Origin: Streptomyces monomycini | GTDB lineage: Bacteria > Actinomycetota > Actinomycetes > Streptomycetales > Streptomycetaceae | Direction: 5' to 3' | Assembly (NCBI RefSeq): GCF_022271435.1 | Contig: NZ_JAFIQY010000001.1 | Span: forward strand, 496,001-560,000 | DNA: 64,000 nucleotides | Shown: positions 1 to 9,788 of the stretch, one piece after another | How the letters are laid out: the number at the start of each line of letters is the position of its first letter | How positions within the stretch are numbered: position 1 is the stretch's first letter | Notes under the pieces: generated by a model | Seen by the model: the letters and a program-made list of their open reading frames with translations, nothing else | Told to the model about the DNA's origin: nothing | Database searches by the model: none | Position numbers and translations under genes: made by a program

Positions 1-366
1 TCACCGTGGTCACGGCAGCCCCGTCCGATGCCCGCCGCCCGCTCCCTGATGACCTGGCGCACGCACTCCACAGCCTTGGTGATCTCCGAGCGCGCACGGC
101 GTTCCGTCGTCTCCGCCCCCTCATCGGCCGGATGTTCACCGACCCCGCACTTCGGACGGGTGGTCGGCGGGCTGACGGAGGTGCTGCGTCCGGCCCGTGT
201 GCAGACCGTACTGATGCTCGCGGACAACGCGGCGTTCTGCGGTCAGGTGCTGTCCTACCTGCGTCAGGGGCTTGTGGACGGGGTGGTCCTGGTCTCCTCG
301 CACCCGCACGGCACACTGCCGCGGAAGATCGCCGGGACCGGCCTCCCCGCCGTCGGTGGTCCTCCG
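1..366 (+). pseudogene. LacI-family transcriptional regulator remnant
   Basis: The translation resembles the effector-binding domain of LacI/GalR regulators but only in pieces. One frame gives a stretch around 148-345 with GRVVGGLTEVL, a VLMLADNAAF segment and GLVDGVVLVSSH, the usual core of this family. The preceding strand of the domain (IGRMFTDP, about 125-147) is in a different frame, and LVISERARRSV is in the first again. No HTH is present (it may lie outside the window) and the C-terminal half is missing after about 360. I infer a decayed gene with at least two frameshifts and a 3' deletion. It could still look whole if sequencing errors caused the shifts, but the missing C-terminus argues against that. 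Confidence 0.6.
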
Positions 367-621
367 GCCGGAGCTGGTGGTACGCGAGACGGCGTAGTGG
401 AGCGGCCGGCCGGCCCTCAGGGCCAGTGCCACCCATGTCGTCAACGACACCGGTGCCCCCGCCTCCGGCACGGGCACCGTCCCCTCGAAGGTGGTCTCGT
501 ACCCTTGAACCCGGGGTCCCTGACCCCGAGTGACCCGACCGGTCCCGGCCGAGTCCGACACGTCCGGCCGAGTCCGACCGACGCCGGCCGTCCCTGGCCC
601 GGGAGGAGACGAGAGCTGACG
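367..621. other. No confident gene
   Basis: Between the LacI remnant and the decarboxylase-like gene neither strand has an open frame with a start, ribosome-binding site and recognisable protein. The minus strand of about 365-515 reads as a protein-like fragment (GYETTFEGTVPVPEAG onward) without start or stop context. It may be another gene relic or chance coding in GC-rich DNA. Confidence 0.4.
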
Positions 622-1260
622 GTGACCGGTACCGATACCGGAGCCGCGCCGGGTCCGTACCCGCCGCCGCCCTGGCGCATGAGAGGCCATCTGTGGGGTG
701 GTCGCTTCGCCACGGATGCGGCCCCGCCCCTTCCCCGGGGCCTCTCCCCTCTGACGGGCCGTTCGCTGGCCGTGTTCGTGATCCGGTACCGCGAGGGGAC
801 CCTCAGCTACGACGAGCTGATCGTGGGGACGCCCGCCCGCCGTGGCCGGCGGGCCGGTCTGTACGTGCACTGGATCTGGGTCGACGACGCGCAGTCGTTG
901 TGGGGCGGGCGCCGTATCTGGGGAGTGCCCAAGCAACTGGCGGAGTTCCGCTGGGAGGGGCCGCGGGTCCGGGTGACCGACGGGCAGGGCCTTGTCGCCG
1001 CTCTGCGTCTGTCGGCCAAGGGCCCGTCACTCCCCAGGCTTCCCCTGCCGATGACCGGCTTCGGAACCCTCGACGGGGCGCGGACGGTCCTCACCGCACG
1101 GTTCACGGCTCGCCCGGGGGCCGCTTCGGTACGTGTGGAGGAGTGGCCGGCGCGGCTGCCCGCACTCCGCCACGGCGGCGCCCGCCCCGGTTTCCGCGCG
1201 GCCTCCTTCACCATGCTCATGCCCGCCCCCACGCTCCACCCCGTTCCGCCGGCCGCCTGA
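622..1260 (+). CDS. Acetoacetate decarboxylase-like protein
   Basis: A predicted 212-residue protein of the acetoacetate decarboxylase-like fold. The clue is the central VPKQLAEFRW motif with preceding WVDDAQSLWGGRRIWGVPK, which in this superfamily carries the lysine region of the barrel, and the earlier YDELIVGTPAR strand. The family includes true decarboxylases and many proteins of unknown reaction, so substrate is not assignable. The GTG at 622 follows GGAGGAG at 602-608 at a rather long spacing; an in-frame ATG at 679 is the alternative. The gene stands alone, downstream of a decayed regulator and followed by a 559-bp gap. Confidence 0.6.
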   Translation: MTGTDTGAAPGPYPPPPWRMRGHLWGGRFATDAAPPLPRGLSPLTGRSLAVFVIRYREGTLSYDELIVGTPARRGRRAGLYVHWIWVDDAQSLWGGRRIWGVPKQLAEFRWEGPRVRVTDGQGLVAALRLSAKGPSLPRLPLPMTGFGTLDGARTVLTARFTARPGAASVRVEEWPARLPALRHGGARPGFRAASFTMLMPAPTLHPVPPAA

Positions 1261-1819
1261 ACCACCGCGTTCATCCGCTGGTCCGACGGCGGGAGAACGC
1301 ATCCGGGCGCGGCCCGGTAAGGGTTTACACCTATCGGCAATCGGCCTCGGACGGTCGTTCGACGGACGGGAAGAAAAGGGCGGTCGGCGAAGAGGGAAAA
1401 GGCAGCTCCGTTTGGAGCATTCGCGACGCTGCTGCACACCGGTGAATGCGCGCGCGGCGGAAAAGTCACCTGCACGGCGCCGGCGGACGGGCGGTCGGGG
1501 GCAGGTCCATCACGTGTCACCCCTGGACAGCGGCGACATGGTCCGTACGGCGTCGCCGGGCGGACGATTCCCGGAACGGCCGTGGATCGCGGCAACCGTA
1601 ACCGCCCTCGCGCGCCCTCCCTCCTTTATCGAACACGAGAACGTGTCATTCAGGTATCCCCGCGGCAACCACGGCAAAGCACGGGGAAAATAACTTCCAG
1701 ACCTGGCCAACTGGCGAAAAAGCGTCCCTCTTTCCGCCCGGTGCGGGAGGAATCTGGGGACGTTTCGTGGAGTGGCGTGCCGAGCGAGTCCGCCACACGG
1801 CCCCAGGAGGAGCCCTCGT
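1261..1819. other. Intergenic region upstream of narG
   Basis: 559 bp without a credible gene on either strand. It presumably carries the nar operon promoter. The only dyad noticed is ACACG-N4-CGTGT at 1633-1646, about 175 bp before narG. I could not place a convincing -35/-10 pair. Ribosome-binding sequence AGGAGGAG at 1805-1812 belongs to narG. Confidence 0.4.
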
Positions 1820-4800
1820 ATGTGGCGTGGCAGGGCGAAGGCGGAACGTGCCGCGGCGGACGCGGCCGAACGGCTCATGGCGGCCGGCCGGCTGTTGAGC
1901 CGGGCGCCGGTTTCGGAGGACGGACGGGCGGTTTTCCGTACGGACCAGGGGGTGAATGACGCGCCTTACCGGGAACGGTGGGCCCACGACAAGGTGGTGC
2001 GTTCCACCCACGGGGTGAATTGCACGGGCTCCTGTTCCTGGCAGGTGTACGTCAAGGACGGGCTCATCACCTGGGAGACGCAGGCGACGGACTATCCGAC
2101 GACAGGTCCGGACCGCCCGGAGTACGAGCCCCGGGGCTGCCCGCGCGGCGCGTCCTTCTCCTGGTACACCTACTCCCCCACCCGGGTGCGCCACCCGTAC
2201 GCGCGCGGCGTGCTGGTGGAGATGTACCGGGAGGCGCGGGGCCGGCTCGGCGACCCGGTGGCGGCCTGGGCGGAGATCACCGGCGATCCGGAGCGGCGAC
2301 GGCGCTACCAGCGGGCGCGCGGCAAGGGCGGGCTGGTGCGGATCGGCTGGGACGAGGCACTGGAGATCGCGGCCGCCGCCCATGTGCACACCCTGCGGGA
2401 GCACGGTCCCGACCGGATCGCGGGGTTCTCCCCGATCCCGGCGATGTCGATGGCCTCGCACGCGGTCGGCGCCCGGTTCATGTCGCTGATCGGCGCGCCG
2501 ATGCTCTCGTTCTACGACTGGTACGCGGACCTGCCGATCGCCTCGCCGCAGGTCTTCGGCGACCAGACCGACGTACCGGAATCGGGCGACTGGTGGGACG
2601 CGGCGTACCTGATGCTGTGGGGTTCCAACGTGCCGGTGACCCGTACGCCGGACGCGCACTGGATGACGGAGGCCCGCTACCGCGGCCAGAAGGTCGTGGT
2701 CGTCTCCCCCGACTACGCGGACGCGACGAAGTTCGCCGACGAGTGGCTGCATCCGCATCCGGGCACGGACGGGGCGCTGGCGATGGCGATGGGCCATGTG
2801 ATCCTGCGCGAGTGCTTCGTGGACCGGCGGGTGCCGTACTTCACGGATTACGTGAAGCGGTTCACGGACCTGCCGTTCCTCGTCGGGCTGGAGGAGTACG
2901 GGGCGGGAGAGTCGGGAGGGATCAGGGCGGAGGCAGCGACGGGCGCAGCGGCCCGGATGGTGCCGGGCCCGTTCCTCACGGCGCAGGACGCCGGGCTGGC
3001 CGCGGACGCCGAAGCGGAGGCCCGGCGCTGGATGCCCGTCCTCGTCGACACGGCCACGGGCGACCCCGTCGTACCGGCCGGGACGCTGGGCGACCGCTGG
3101 CGCGCGGGCGGCGCAGGGCGCTGGAACCTGGACCTGGGCGGGATCGATCCGCAGCTGAGTCTGTACGGGCGGCCGGACGCGACCGTCGCGCGGGTGGTGC
3201 TGCCGCGTTTCGACCAGGAGCGGGGCACGCTGGAGCGGGAGGTTCCGGCGCTGCGTGTCGGCGGGCGGCTGGTGACCACGGTCTTCGACCTGCTGCTGGC
3301 GCAGTACGGGGTGGGGCGCGCCGGTCTGGGCGGGCAGTGGCCCGACTCGTACGAGGACGCGGACGTGCCGTGCACCCCGGCGTGGCAGGAGACCCTCACG
3401 TCGGTGTCCGCGCGGGCCGCGGTGCGGGCGGCGCGGGAGTTCGCGCGTACGGCGGAGCAGACCCGGGGCCGCTGCATGATCGTGATGGGCGCGGGCACCA
3501 ACCACTGGTTCCACTCGGACACCATCTACCGGTCGTTCCTGTCCCTGCTGCTGCTGACGGGGTGTCAGGGCGTCAACGGCGGCGGCTGGGCGCACTACGT
3601 GGGCCAGGAGAAGGTGCGGCCTTACGCGGGCTGGCAGCAGCTGTCAACGGCCGCCGACTGGGTGCGCCCGTCCCGGCAGATGGCCGGGACGCCGTACTGG
3701 TACCTGCACACCGGCCAGTGGCGGCACGACCGGGCCCCGGCCGACGCGCTCGCCTCCCCGGCCGGCCGGGGCCTGTTCGCCGGGCAGCACACCGCCGACC
3801 TGGTGGCCCGCTCGGTCCGCCGGGGGTGGATGCCGTCGTACCCCACCTTCGACGCCAATCCGCTGGACCTCGGTCGGCGGGTCCGCGCGGCCGGAACCGA
3901 CCCCGGCCGGTGGGTCGCGGACGAGCTGGACGCCGGCCGGCTCTCCTTCGCCTGCGAGGACCCGGACGCACCGGCCAACTGGCCGCGCGTGCTGACGGTG
4001 TGGCGGGCCAATCTGATCGGTTCCTCGGCGAAGGGCAACGAGTACTTCCTGGGGCACCTGCTGGGGGCCGACGACGACGCGAGCGCGCAGGAGGTGCCTC
4101 CGGAGGTGCGCCCGCGGGACGTCACCTGGCGCGAGGAGGCGCCGCGCGGCAAGCTCGACCTGCTGCTGGCGCTGGACTTCCGTATGACGTCCACGACCTT
4201 GTTCGCCGATCTCGTGCTGCCGGCCGCGACCTGGTACGAGAAGCACGACCTGTCGAGCACGGACATGCATCCGTACGTGCACGCCTTCTCGCCCGCGATC
4301 AGCCCGCCCTGGCAGGCCCGTACCGACTTCGAGATCTTCCACGGGCTCGCCCGGGAGGTGGGCCGGCTGGCCACCGGGCACCTGGACACGGCCTACGACC
4401 TGGTGGCCACCGCCCTCCAGCACGACACGGCGGCCGGTGAGACGCCGCCCTCGGGGCCGACGGCGCCGCGCTACACGCTCGTGGAGCGGGACTACACCAC
4501 GCTCGCCGACCGGCTGGCGGCCCTCGGTCCGCTGCCGCGGGAACAGGGCATGACCGTCAAGGGCGTCACCGTGCAGGCCGGGCCGGAGACGGACTGGCTC
4601 GCCAAGCGCTGCGGTACGGCGGCCGACGGCGCGGCGCGCGGCCTGCCGCTGCTCGACACCGACGTGAAGCTGTGCGAGGCGATCCTCGCCCTGTCCGGCA
4701 CCACCAACGGACGGCTGGCCGCCGAGGGTTTCCGCGCGCTCTCCGGGCGCTGCGGCACCGGCCGCGGACTGGAGGAGCTGGCCGCCTCGGTCGCCGAGCG

Positions 4801-5527
4801 GCGCGTCGTCTTCGCCGACACCCAGGCCCGTCCGGTGCAGGTGTCGGCCAGTTTCGAGTGGTCGGGCAAGGAGGGCCCGGAGCGCCGGTACGCGCCGTTC
4901 ACCGTCAACACCGAGCACCGCAAGCCCTGGCACACCCTCACCGGCCGCCAGCACTTCTACCTCGACCACGAGTGGATCGCCGAGTTCGGTGAACAACTGC
5001 CCGTCTACCGGCCGCCGCTGGACCTGGCCGCGCTCGGCGAGCAGCCGCGCCCCGGTGCGTCCGCCGAGCGGTCGGTGACGGTGCGCTATGTGACGCCGCA
5101 CTCCAAGTGGTCCATCCACTCCGAGTACCAGGAGAACCTGCTCATGCAGACCCTGGCCCGCGGCGGCCCGGTGATCTGGATGAGCGTGGCGGACGCCGAG
5201 GCCGTCGGCGTGGCGGACAACGACTGGATCGAGGCGGTCAACGCCAACGGCGTGGTCGTCGCCCGGGCGGTCGTCTCGCACCGGATGCCGCCCGGCACGG
5301 TGTTCATGTACCACGTGCAGGAGCGCCTGGTGAACGTGCCGCTGTCGCAGACCACCGGACGGCGTGGCGGTGTCCACAACGCGCTGACCCGGCTCATGAT
5401 CAAACCCACCCATCTCATCGGCGGCCACGCCCAGCTGTCCTTCGCCCCCAACTACTACGGTCCCACCGGCAACCAGCGCGACGCGGTCACCACCATCCGC
5501 CGCCGCTCCCAGGAGGTCAGCTACTGA
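1820..5527 (+). CDS. narG: Respiratory nitrate reductase alpha subunit NarG
   Basis: The 1235-residue catalytic subunit of membrane-bound nitrate reductase. It reduces nitrate to nitrite at a molybdenum bis-MGD centre on the cytoplasmic face. The size is normal for NarG. The N-terminal HGVNCTGSCSW (His64, Cys68, Cys72) with Cys107 in EPRGCPRG supplies the histidine-ligated FS0 cluster. YDWYADLPIASPQ around residue 237 matches the aspartate region that ligates Mo in E. coli NarG. The C-terminal molybdopterin dinucleotide-binding segment (NYYGPTGNQRD) is intact. ATG 1820 is placed 7 bases after AGGAGGAG; an upstream GTG at 1772 lacks this spacing. The stop overlaps narH by one base, so the two are translationally coupled. 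Confidence 0.97.
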   Translation: MWRGRAKAERAAADAAERLMAAGRLLSRAPVSEDGRAVFRTDQGVNDAPYRERWAHDKVVRSTHGVNCTGSCSWQVYVKDGLITWETQATDYPTTGPDRPEYEPRGCPRGASFSWYTYSPTRVRHPYARGVLVEMYREARGRLGDPVAAWAEITGDPERRRRYQRARGKGGLVRIGWDEALEIAAAAHVHTLREHGPDRIAGFSPIPAMSMASHAVGARFMSLIGAPMLSFYDWYADLPIASPQVFGDQTDVPESGDWWDAAYLMLWGSNVPVTRTPDAHWMTEARYRGQKVVVVSPDYADATKFADEWLHPHPGTDGALAMAMGHVILRECFVDRRVPYFTDYVKRFTDLPFLVGLEEYGAGESGGIRAEAATGAAARMVPGPFLTAQDAGLAADAEAEARRWMPVLVDTATGDPVVPAGTLGDRWRAGGAGRWNLDLGGIDPQLSLYGRPDATVARVVLPRFDQERGTLEREVPALRVGGRLVTTVFDLLLAQYGVGRAGLGGQWPDSYEDADVPCTPAWQETLTSVSARAAVRAAREFARTAEQTRGRCMIVMGAGTNHWFHSDTIYRSFLSLLLLTGCQGVNGGGWAHYVGQEKVRPYAGWQQLSTAADWVRPSRQMAGTPYWYLHTGQWRHDRAPADALASPAGRGLFAGQHTADLVARSVRRGWMPSYPTFDANPLDLGRRVRAAGTDPGRWVADELDAGRLSFACEDPDAPANWPRVLTVWRANLIGSSAKGNEYFLGHLLGADDDASAQEVPPEVRPRDVTWREEAPRGKLDLLLALDFRMTSTTLFADLVLPAATWYEKHDLSSTDMHPYVHAFSPAISPPWQARTDFEIFHGLAREVGRLATGHLDTAYDLVATALQHDTAAGETPPSGPTAPRYTLVERDYTTLADRLAALGPLPREQGMTVKGVTVQAGPETDWLAKRCGTAADGAARGLPLLDTDVKLCEAILALSGTTNGRLAAEGFRALSGRCGTGRGLEELAASVAERRVVFADTQARPVQVSASFEWSGKEGPERRYAPFTVNTEHRKPWHTLTGRQHFYLDHEWIAEFGEQLPVYRPPLDLAALGEQPRPGASAERSVTVRYVTPHSKWSIHSEYQENLLMQTLARGGPVIWMSVADAEAVGVADNDWIEAVNANGVVVARAVVSHRMPPGTVFMYHVQERLVNVPLSQTTGRRGGVHNALTRLMIKPTHLIGGHAQLSFAPNYYGPTGNQRDAVTTIRRRSQEVSY

Positions 5528-7128
5528 TGCGTGTGATGGCACAGATCGCGATGGTCATGAACCTCGACAAGTGCATCGGCTGCCACACCTGCTCGGTCAC
5601 CTGCAAACAGACCTGGACGAACCGTTCCGGCACCGAGTACGTCTGGTTCAACAACGTCGAGACCCGGCCCGGCCAGGGCTATCCGCGCACCTACGAGGAC
5701 CAGGACGTCTGGCAGGGCGGCTGGCAGCGCAAGCACGGCCGGCTGGTGCCGCGCAGCGGCGGCCGGGCCCGCCGCCTGGCCCGGCTGTTCGCCAACCCCC
5801 GGCTGCCCACGCTGGACGCCTACTACCAGCCGTGGACGTACGACTACGGCATCCTGACCGACGCGCCGCTCGGCGACGACGTGCCCACCGCGCCGCCCCG
5901 CTCCCTGACCGACGGCCGGCCCACCGCCGTCACCGGCGGCCCCAACTGGGACGACGACCTCGGAGGCGGGCCGGAGCACCTCGCCGGCGACCCCGTGCTG
6001 AAGAAGATGAGCGACCGGGTGCGCCTGGAGTACGAGCAGGCGTTCATGTTCTATCTGCCGCGGATCTGCGAGCACTGCCTCAACCCGTCGTGCGTGGCCG
6101 TGTGCCCGTCCGGCGCCCTCTACAAGCGCATCGAGGACGGCATCGTCCTGGTGGACCAGGACCGCTGCCGCGGGTGGCGGATGTGCGTGACCGGCTGCCC
6201 GTACAAGAAGGTCTACTTCAACCACCGCACCGGCAAGGCCGAGAAGTGCACCCTGTGCTACCCGCGGCTGGAGGCGGGCGAGCCCACCGTGTGCTCCGAG
6301 ACGTGCGTGGGACGGCTGCGCTACCTCGGCGTCGTCCTCTACGACGCCGACCGGGTCGGCGAGGCCGCCGCCACCCCCGACGAGCGGGACCTGTACGAGG
6401 CCCAGCTCTCCTGCTTCCTCGACCCGTCCGACCCCGAGGTGGCCCGCGCCGCCGAGGCCTCCGGCATCCCGCACGACTGGGTCACCGCGGCCCGCAACTC
6501 CCCCACGTACGCACTGATCAGCACGTACCGGGTGGCGTTGCCGCTGCACCCGGAGTACCGCACCATGCCGATGGTCTGGTACGTCCCTCCGCTGTCGCCG
6601 GTGGTGGAGTCGCTGACCGCCACCGGGCACGACGGTGAGGATCCGGCCAAACTGTTCGCCGCCATCGACGCGCTGCGGATTCCGCAGGAGTACCTGGCCC
6701 ACCTGTTCACGGCGGGCGACACGGCGCCGGTGGAGGCGGCCCTGTGCCGGCTGGCCGCGATGCGGGCGCACATGCGGCGCGCCAACCTCGGCGAGGAGCA
6801 GGACCCGGCGATCGCCGCCTCGGCGGGCATGACCACCGCGTCGCTGGAGGCCATGTACCGGCTGCTGGCCGTGGCCAAGTACGAGGAGCGCTACGTCATC
6901 CCCACCAGCTACGCGGTCACCGGTCCCGATGCCGCGGACTTCGGGTGCAGCCTGGAGGGCGAGGGGGCGCCGGGCATGTACGACCCGGAAGGCTTCCACG
7001 CCCCGCCCGCCGCGCCGCCCCCGGCGGAGCACGCGGGCACCTCGCTGCGGGACCGGGTGAACCTCCTGAACTGGAACGGCCGCGGACGCCCCACCGGCCT
7101 CTTCCCCCGCCGGCGAGGAGAGTCGTGA
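5527..7128 (+). CDS. narH: Respiratory nitrate reductase beta subunit NarH
   Basis: The 533-residue iron-sulfur subunit that passes electrons from NarI haem to NarG. Four cysteine groups are visible: CIGCHTCSVTCK near residue 16, CEHCLNPSCVAVCP, CRGWRMCVTGCP and CTLCYP with CSETCVGR. The tryptophan replacing a cysteine in CRGWRMC is the NarH hallmark for the [3Fe-4S] cluster. The length is slightly above the usual 480-510 because of a basic insert around residues 70-90 and an extended, proline-rich tail. The start ATG overlaps the narG stop, and the stop overlaps the GTG of narJ by 4 bases. Confidence 0.96.
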   Translation: MRVMAQIAMVMNLDKCIGCHTCSVTCKQTWTNRSGTEYVWFNNVETRPGQGYPRTYEDQDVWQGGWQRKHGRLVPRSGGRARRLARLFANPRLPTLDAYYQPWTYDYGILTDAPLGDDVPTAPPRSLTDGRPTAVTGGPNWDDDLGGGPEHLAGDPVLKKMSDRVRLEYEQAFMFYLPRICEHCLNPSCVAVCPSGALYKRIEDGIVLVDQDRCRGWRMCVTGCPYKKVYFNHRTGKAEKCTLCYPRLEAGEPTVCSETCVGRLRYLGVVLYDADRVGEAAATPDERDLYEAQLSCFLDPSDPEVARAAEASGIPHDWVTAARNSPTYALISTYRVALPLHPEYRTMPMVWYVPPLSPVVESLTATGHDGEDPAKLFAAIDALRIPQEYLAHLFTAGDTAPVEAALCRLAAMRAHMRRANLGEEQDPAIAASAGMTTASLEAMYRLLAVAKYEERYVIPTSYAVTGPDAADFGCSLEGEGAPGMYDPEGFHAPPAAPPPAEHAGTSLRDRVNLLNWNGRGRPTGLFPRRRGES

Positions 7129-7739
7129 ACGCCCCCCTCGTCCACCAGGCCGCGTCCCTGCTCCTGTCCTACCCCGGGCCCGACTGGCCCGCCCGGCTCC
7201 GGAACGTCGGCGCCGCCCTGCGGCCGGAGACGGACGGACCGGCCGCTCTCCTGCTGCGGTTCTGCACCCGCGTCCAGGACGTGCCCACGCTGGCCCTCGC
7301 CGCGCAGTACGTCGCCGCCTTCGACCGCAGCCCCCGCCGGACCCTGCACCTGACGTACTACACCGACGGCGACACCCGGCGTCGCGGAGCCACGCTCGCC
7401 CGGATCAAGGCGCGCTACCGCGCCGAGGGCTGGCAGCCGGCCCCGGACGAACTGCCCGACCACCTTCCCCTGATGCTGGAATTCGCCGCCCGCGTCCCGG
7501 CGGTCGGCCGCGCCCTGCTGCGCGAGCACCGGGCCGCACTGGAACTGCTGCGCCTCGCCCTGGAGGACCACCGCAGCCCCTACGGTGACGTCCTCGACGC
7601 CGTCTGCCGCACCCTGCCCGGGCCGCGCCCCGCCGACCGGGCCGCCGCCCGCCGCCTGGCCCGTACCGGGCCCCCGCCCGTGGAGACCGTGGGCCTGGAC
7701 CCGTTCCCCGGCCCCGAACCCCGAGGAGCCCGCCGGTGA
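7125..7739 (+). CDS. narJ: Nitrate reductase assembly chaperone NarJ
   Basis: A 204-residue member of the NarJ/TorD/DmsD chaperone family, needed to insert the molybdenum cofactor into NarG and not part of the final enzyme. The N-terminal QAASLLLSYP and central FDRSPRRTLHLTYYTDGDTRRRG are characteristic, as is DELPDHLPLMLEFAA. The GTG start at 7125 overlaps the narH stop and its own stop overlaps narI, as in other narGHJI operons. Confidence 0.93.
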   Translation: MNAPLVHQAASLLLSYPGPDWPARLRNVGAALRPETDGPAALLLRFCTRVQDVPTLALAAQYVAAFDRSPRRTLHLTYYTDGDTRRRGATLARIKARYRAEGWQPAPDELPDHLPLMLEFAARVPAVGRALLREHRAALELLRLALEDHRSPYGDVLDAVCRTLPGPRPADRAAARRLARTGPPPVETVGLDPFPGPEPRGARR

Positions 7740-8446
7740 ACCCCCTGCACACCGCGCTGTGGGGCGTGCTGCCCTACGTCGTCACGACCCTGCTCGTCGC
7801 GGGCACCGCCTGGCGCTACCGCTACGACCGGTTCGGCTTCACCAGCCGCTCCAGCCAGCTGCACGAGAGCACGCTGCTGCGCATCGGCTCGCCGCTGTTC
7901 CACTACGGGCTGCTGTTCGTCGTCGCGGGCCACCTCACCGGGCTGCTCATCCCCGAGACGTTCACCGAGCGCATCCACATCCACGAGTGGCTCTACCACG
8001 CCAACGCACTCGCGGTCGGCGGCGTGGCCGGGCTGGTCACCACGGCCGGCCTGGCCGTACTGATCTACCGGCGGCTCCGCGTCCCCGCGGTACGCGCCGC
8101 CTCCCTGCGTACCGACCGGGTCCTGCACCCGCTGCTCGTCGTCACCCTGCTCGCCGGGCTGGCCGCCACCGCCACGACCACCAACGATCATCCGTACGAC
8201 TACCGTCAGGGTGTCTCGGTCTGGTTCCGCTCGCTGTTCACCTTCAGCCCCGACGTGCCGGTCATGGCGCACGCGCCGCTGGTCTACCAGCTCCACGCCC
8301 TGCTGGGCATGGCGCTGTTCGCGCTGTGGCCCTTCAGCCGTCTCGTGCACGCCTTCACCGCGCCCGTCGGCCATCTGTTCCGCCCGTACATCGTCTACCG
8401 GTCGCGCGGTGCGCGGGGGAACGGCGTCGGCCGCGTCCGTCGGTGA
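7736..8446 (+). CDS. narI: Nitrate reductase gamma subunit NarI (cytochrome b)
   Basis: A 236-residue membrane cytochrome b that takes electrons from menaquinol and anchors NarGH. Five hydrophobic segments can be traced. The two haem-ligand pairs His56/His66 (in HYGLLFVVAGH) and His187/His205 fall at exactly the numbers known for E. coli NarI. It completes the operon; no nitrate transporter narK or two-component regulator lies alongside in this window. Streptomyces genomes often carry several nar operons, so this may be one of a set. Confidence 0.95.
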   Translation: MNPLHTALWGVLPYVVTTLLVAGTAWRYRYDRFGFTSRSSQLHESTLLRIGSPLFHYGLLFVVAGHLTGLLIPETFTERIHIHEWLYHANALAVGGVAGLVTTAGLAVLIYRRLRVPAVRAASLRTDRVLHPLLVVTLLAGLAATATTTNDHPYDYRQGVSVWFRSLFTFSPDVPVMAHAPLVYQLHALLGMALFALWPFSRLVHAFTAPVGHLFRPYIVYRSRGARGNGVGRVRR

Positions 8447-8620
8447 GAGGGTGGACATCTGTCCGAAGCGCGCCGGGACGATCGCACCGGTTCGGCGGGG
8501 ACGAAGTGGGTACACCGTTCACAATGAGGCTTTCCACCCCCATTGCGGCGCGCCCCACCGGCCGGTACCGCGCTCCGGACACCGGTCGCAGACCGGCGCC
8601 GACGGCCCGCCGGCGTACGG

Positions 8621-9505
8621 CTACTGCTCCAGCATCCCCTTGCGCAGCTGGTCCAGGGTCCGGGAGAGCAGCCGCGAGACGTGCATCTGGGAGATGCCCA
8701 GCTCGGCACCGATCTGAGCCTGCGTCATCTCCTGGACGAAGCGCATCTCGATGATGCGGCGGCGCCGGTCGTCCAGCTCGTGCAGGAGCGGGGCGAGCGC
8801 GTTCAGGTTCTCGACCAGCTCCATCGCCGGGTCGTCGTCGCCCATGACGTCGGCGATGGCGCGGCTGTCACCGGCCGCGCCGGAGCCGTCGCCGGTGCCG
8901 TCCAGCGAACCCGCCGTGTAGCCGTTGCTGGCGGCGATCGCGTCGACGACCTCGTCCTCACCGATCTTCAGATGGGCGGCCAGTTCGGCGGCGGTGGGCT
9001 CGCGGCCCAGGTCGGCGGCGAGCGTCTCGCCCGCCCTGGACACCTCGACCCGCAGCTCCTGGACCCGGCGGGGGACGTGCACGGCCCAGGTGGAGTCACG
9101 GAAGAAGCGCTTGATCTCACCCACGATGTACGGGACGGCGAAGGTGGAGAACTCGACCTCGCGCGAGAGGTCGAACCGGTCGATCGCCTTGATCAGCCCG
9201 ATGGTCCCGACCTGGATGATGTCTTCCGAGTGCCCGAGGTCCTGCCCCCGGCCGCGGAAGCGGGAGGCGGCGAACCGCACCAGTGAGAGATTCATCTCGA
9301 TGAGGGTGTTGCGCGCGTACTGGTACTCGGCCGTCCCCTCCTCCAGCTCGGCCAGCCGGGTGAGGAACAGCTTCGACAGTGCCCGGGCGTCCCGGGGGGC
9401 CACCTTGGTCGCGTCCGGGACGCGGGGCAGCTCGGGCGCCTGCGGCGGCACCCCCGCCGGCTCCACCCGCGTCGTCCCCGCTGCACTGTTCTGCACGGCA
9501 AGCAT
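8621..9505 (-). CDS. RNA polymerase sigma factor, SigB/SigF/SigG type
   Basis: A 294-residue group 3 sigma factor of the stress/sporulation class. Region 2 is visible as YARNTLIEMNLSLVRFAASRF, GLIKAIDRFD and EFSTFAVPYIVGEIKRFFRD. Region 3 follows VHVPRRVQELR. Region 4 ends with MTQAQIGAELGISQMHVSRLLSRTL. The insert between regions 3 and 4 (about residues 190-215) is Gly/Ser/Asp rich. The ATG at 9505 is chosen because AAGGGTG precedes it; an in-frame GTG two codons upstream is possible. It is divergent from the rsbR-type operon, so the Rsb proteins next door are the likely controllers of this sigma factor, which is an inference from context. Confidence 0.93.
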   Translation of the reverse strand: MLAVQNSAAGTTRVEPAGVPPQAPELPRVPDATKVAPRDARALSKLFLTRLAELEEGTAEYQYARNTLIEMNLSLVRFAASRFRGRGQDLGHSEDIIQVGTIGLIKAIDRFDLSREVEFSTFAVPYIVGEIKRFFRDSTWAVHVPRRVQELRVEVSRAGETLAADLGREPTAAELAAHLKIGEDEVVDAIAASNGYTAGSLDGTGDGSGAAGDSRAIADVMGDDDPAMELVENLNALAPLLHELDDRRRRIIEMRFVQEMTQAQIGAELGISQMHVSRLLSRTLDQLRKGMLEQ

Positions 9506-9538
9506 GGTCACGTCTTCACCCTTCACAGTACGTACGGT

Positions 9539-9550
9539 CAGGTGCACCTG
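9539..9550. promoter_or_regulatory. Perfect palindrome in the sigma gene leader
   Basis: CAGGTGCACCTG is a perfect 12-bp palindrome 34 bp upstream of the sigma factor start codon, in the 283-bp divergent region shared with rsbR. Its placement suits an operator or a leader hairpin; nothing identifies the binder. Confidence 0.35.
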
Positions 9551-9788
9551 CCCTAGTCTTAGGTGTTCAACCCTTGCCAGTGGGAAACAGTTGCTCATGA
9601 GGGGGCGGACCGCCGGCCGGAGCAGGGTACGGGGAACGGCAGCGGCGGTCCGGCCTTCAGGCCCTCGCCCGCTCTCGGTAACATTTGCCGGACGGCAATC
9701 GAAGATCGCGTGCGGTTGAATGCACACCGCACGGGCAGCACACGATGCGCGCTTGTGCTCCCGCCAACCACCGAGAAAGGACCATGGG

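Noticed and set aside
136..936. Minus-strand 266-codon frame over the LacI remnant and decarboxylase-like gene
   Set aside because: It lies mostly antisense to better-supported genes, with no ribosome-binding site and Arg/Pro/Gly-rich composition typical of shadow frames.
1978..4440. 820-codon plus-strand frame inside narG
   Set aside because: Shadow frame of narG with Arg/Gly/Pro-rich content; narG itself shows all expected motifs.
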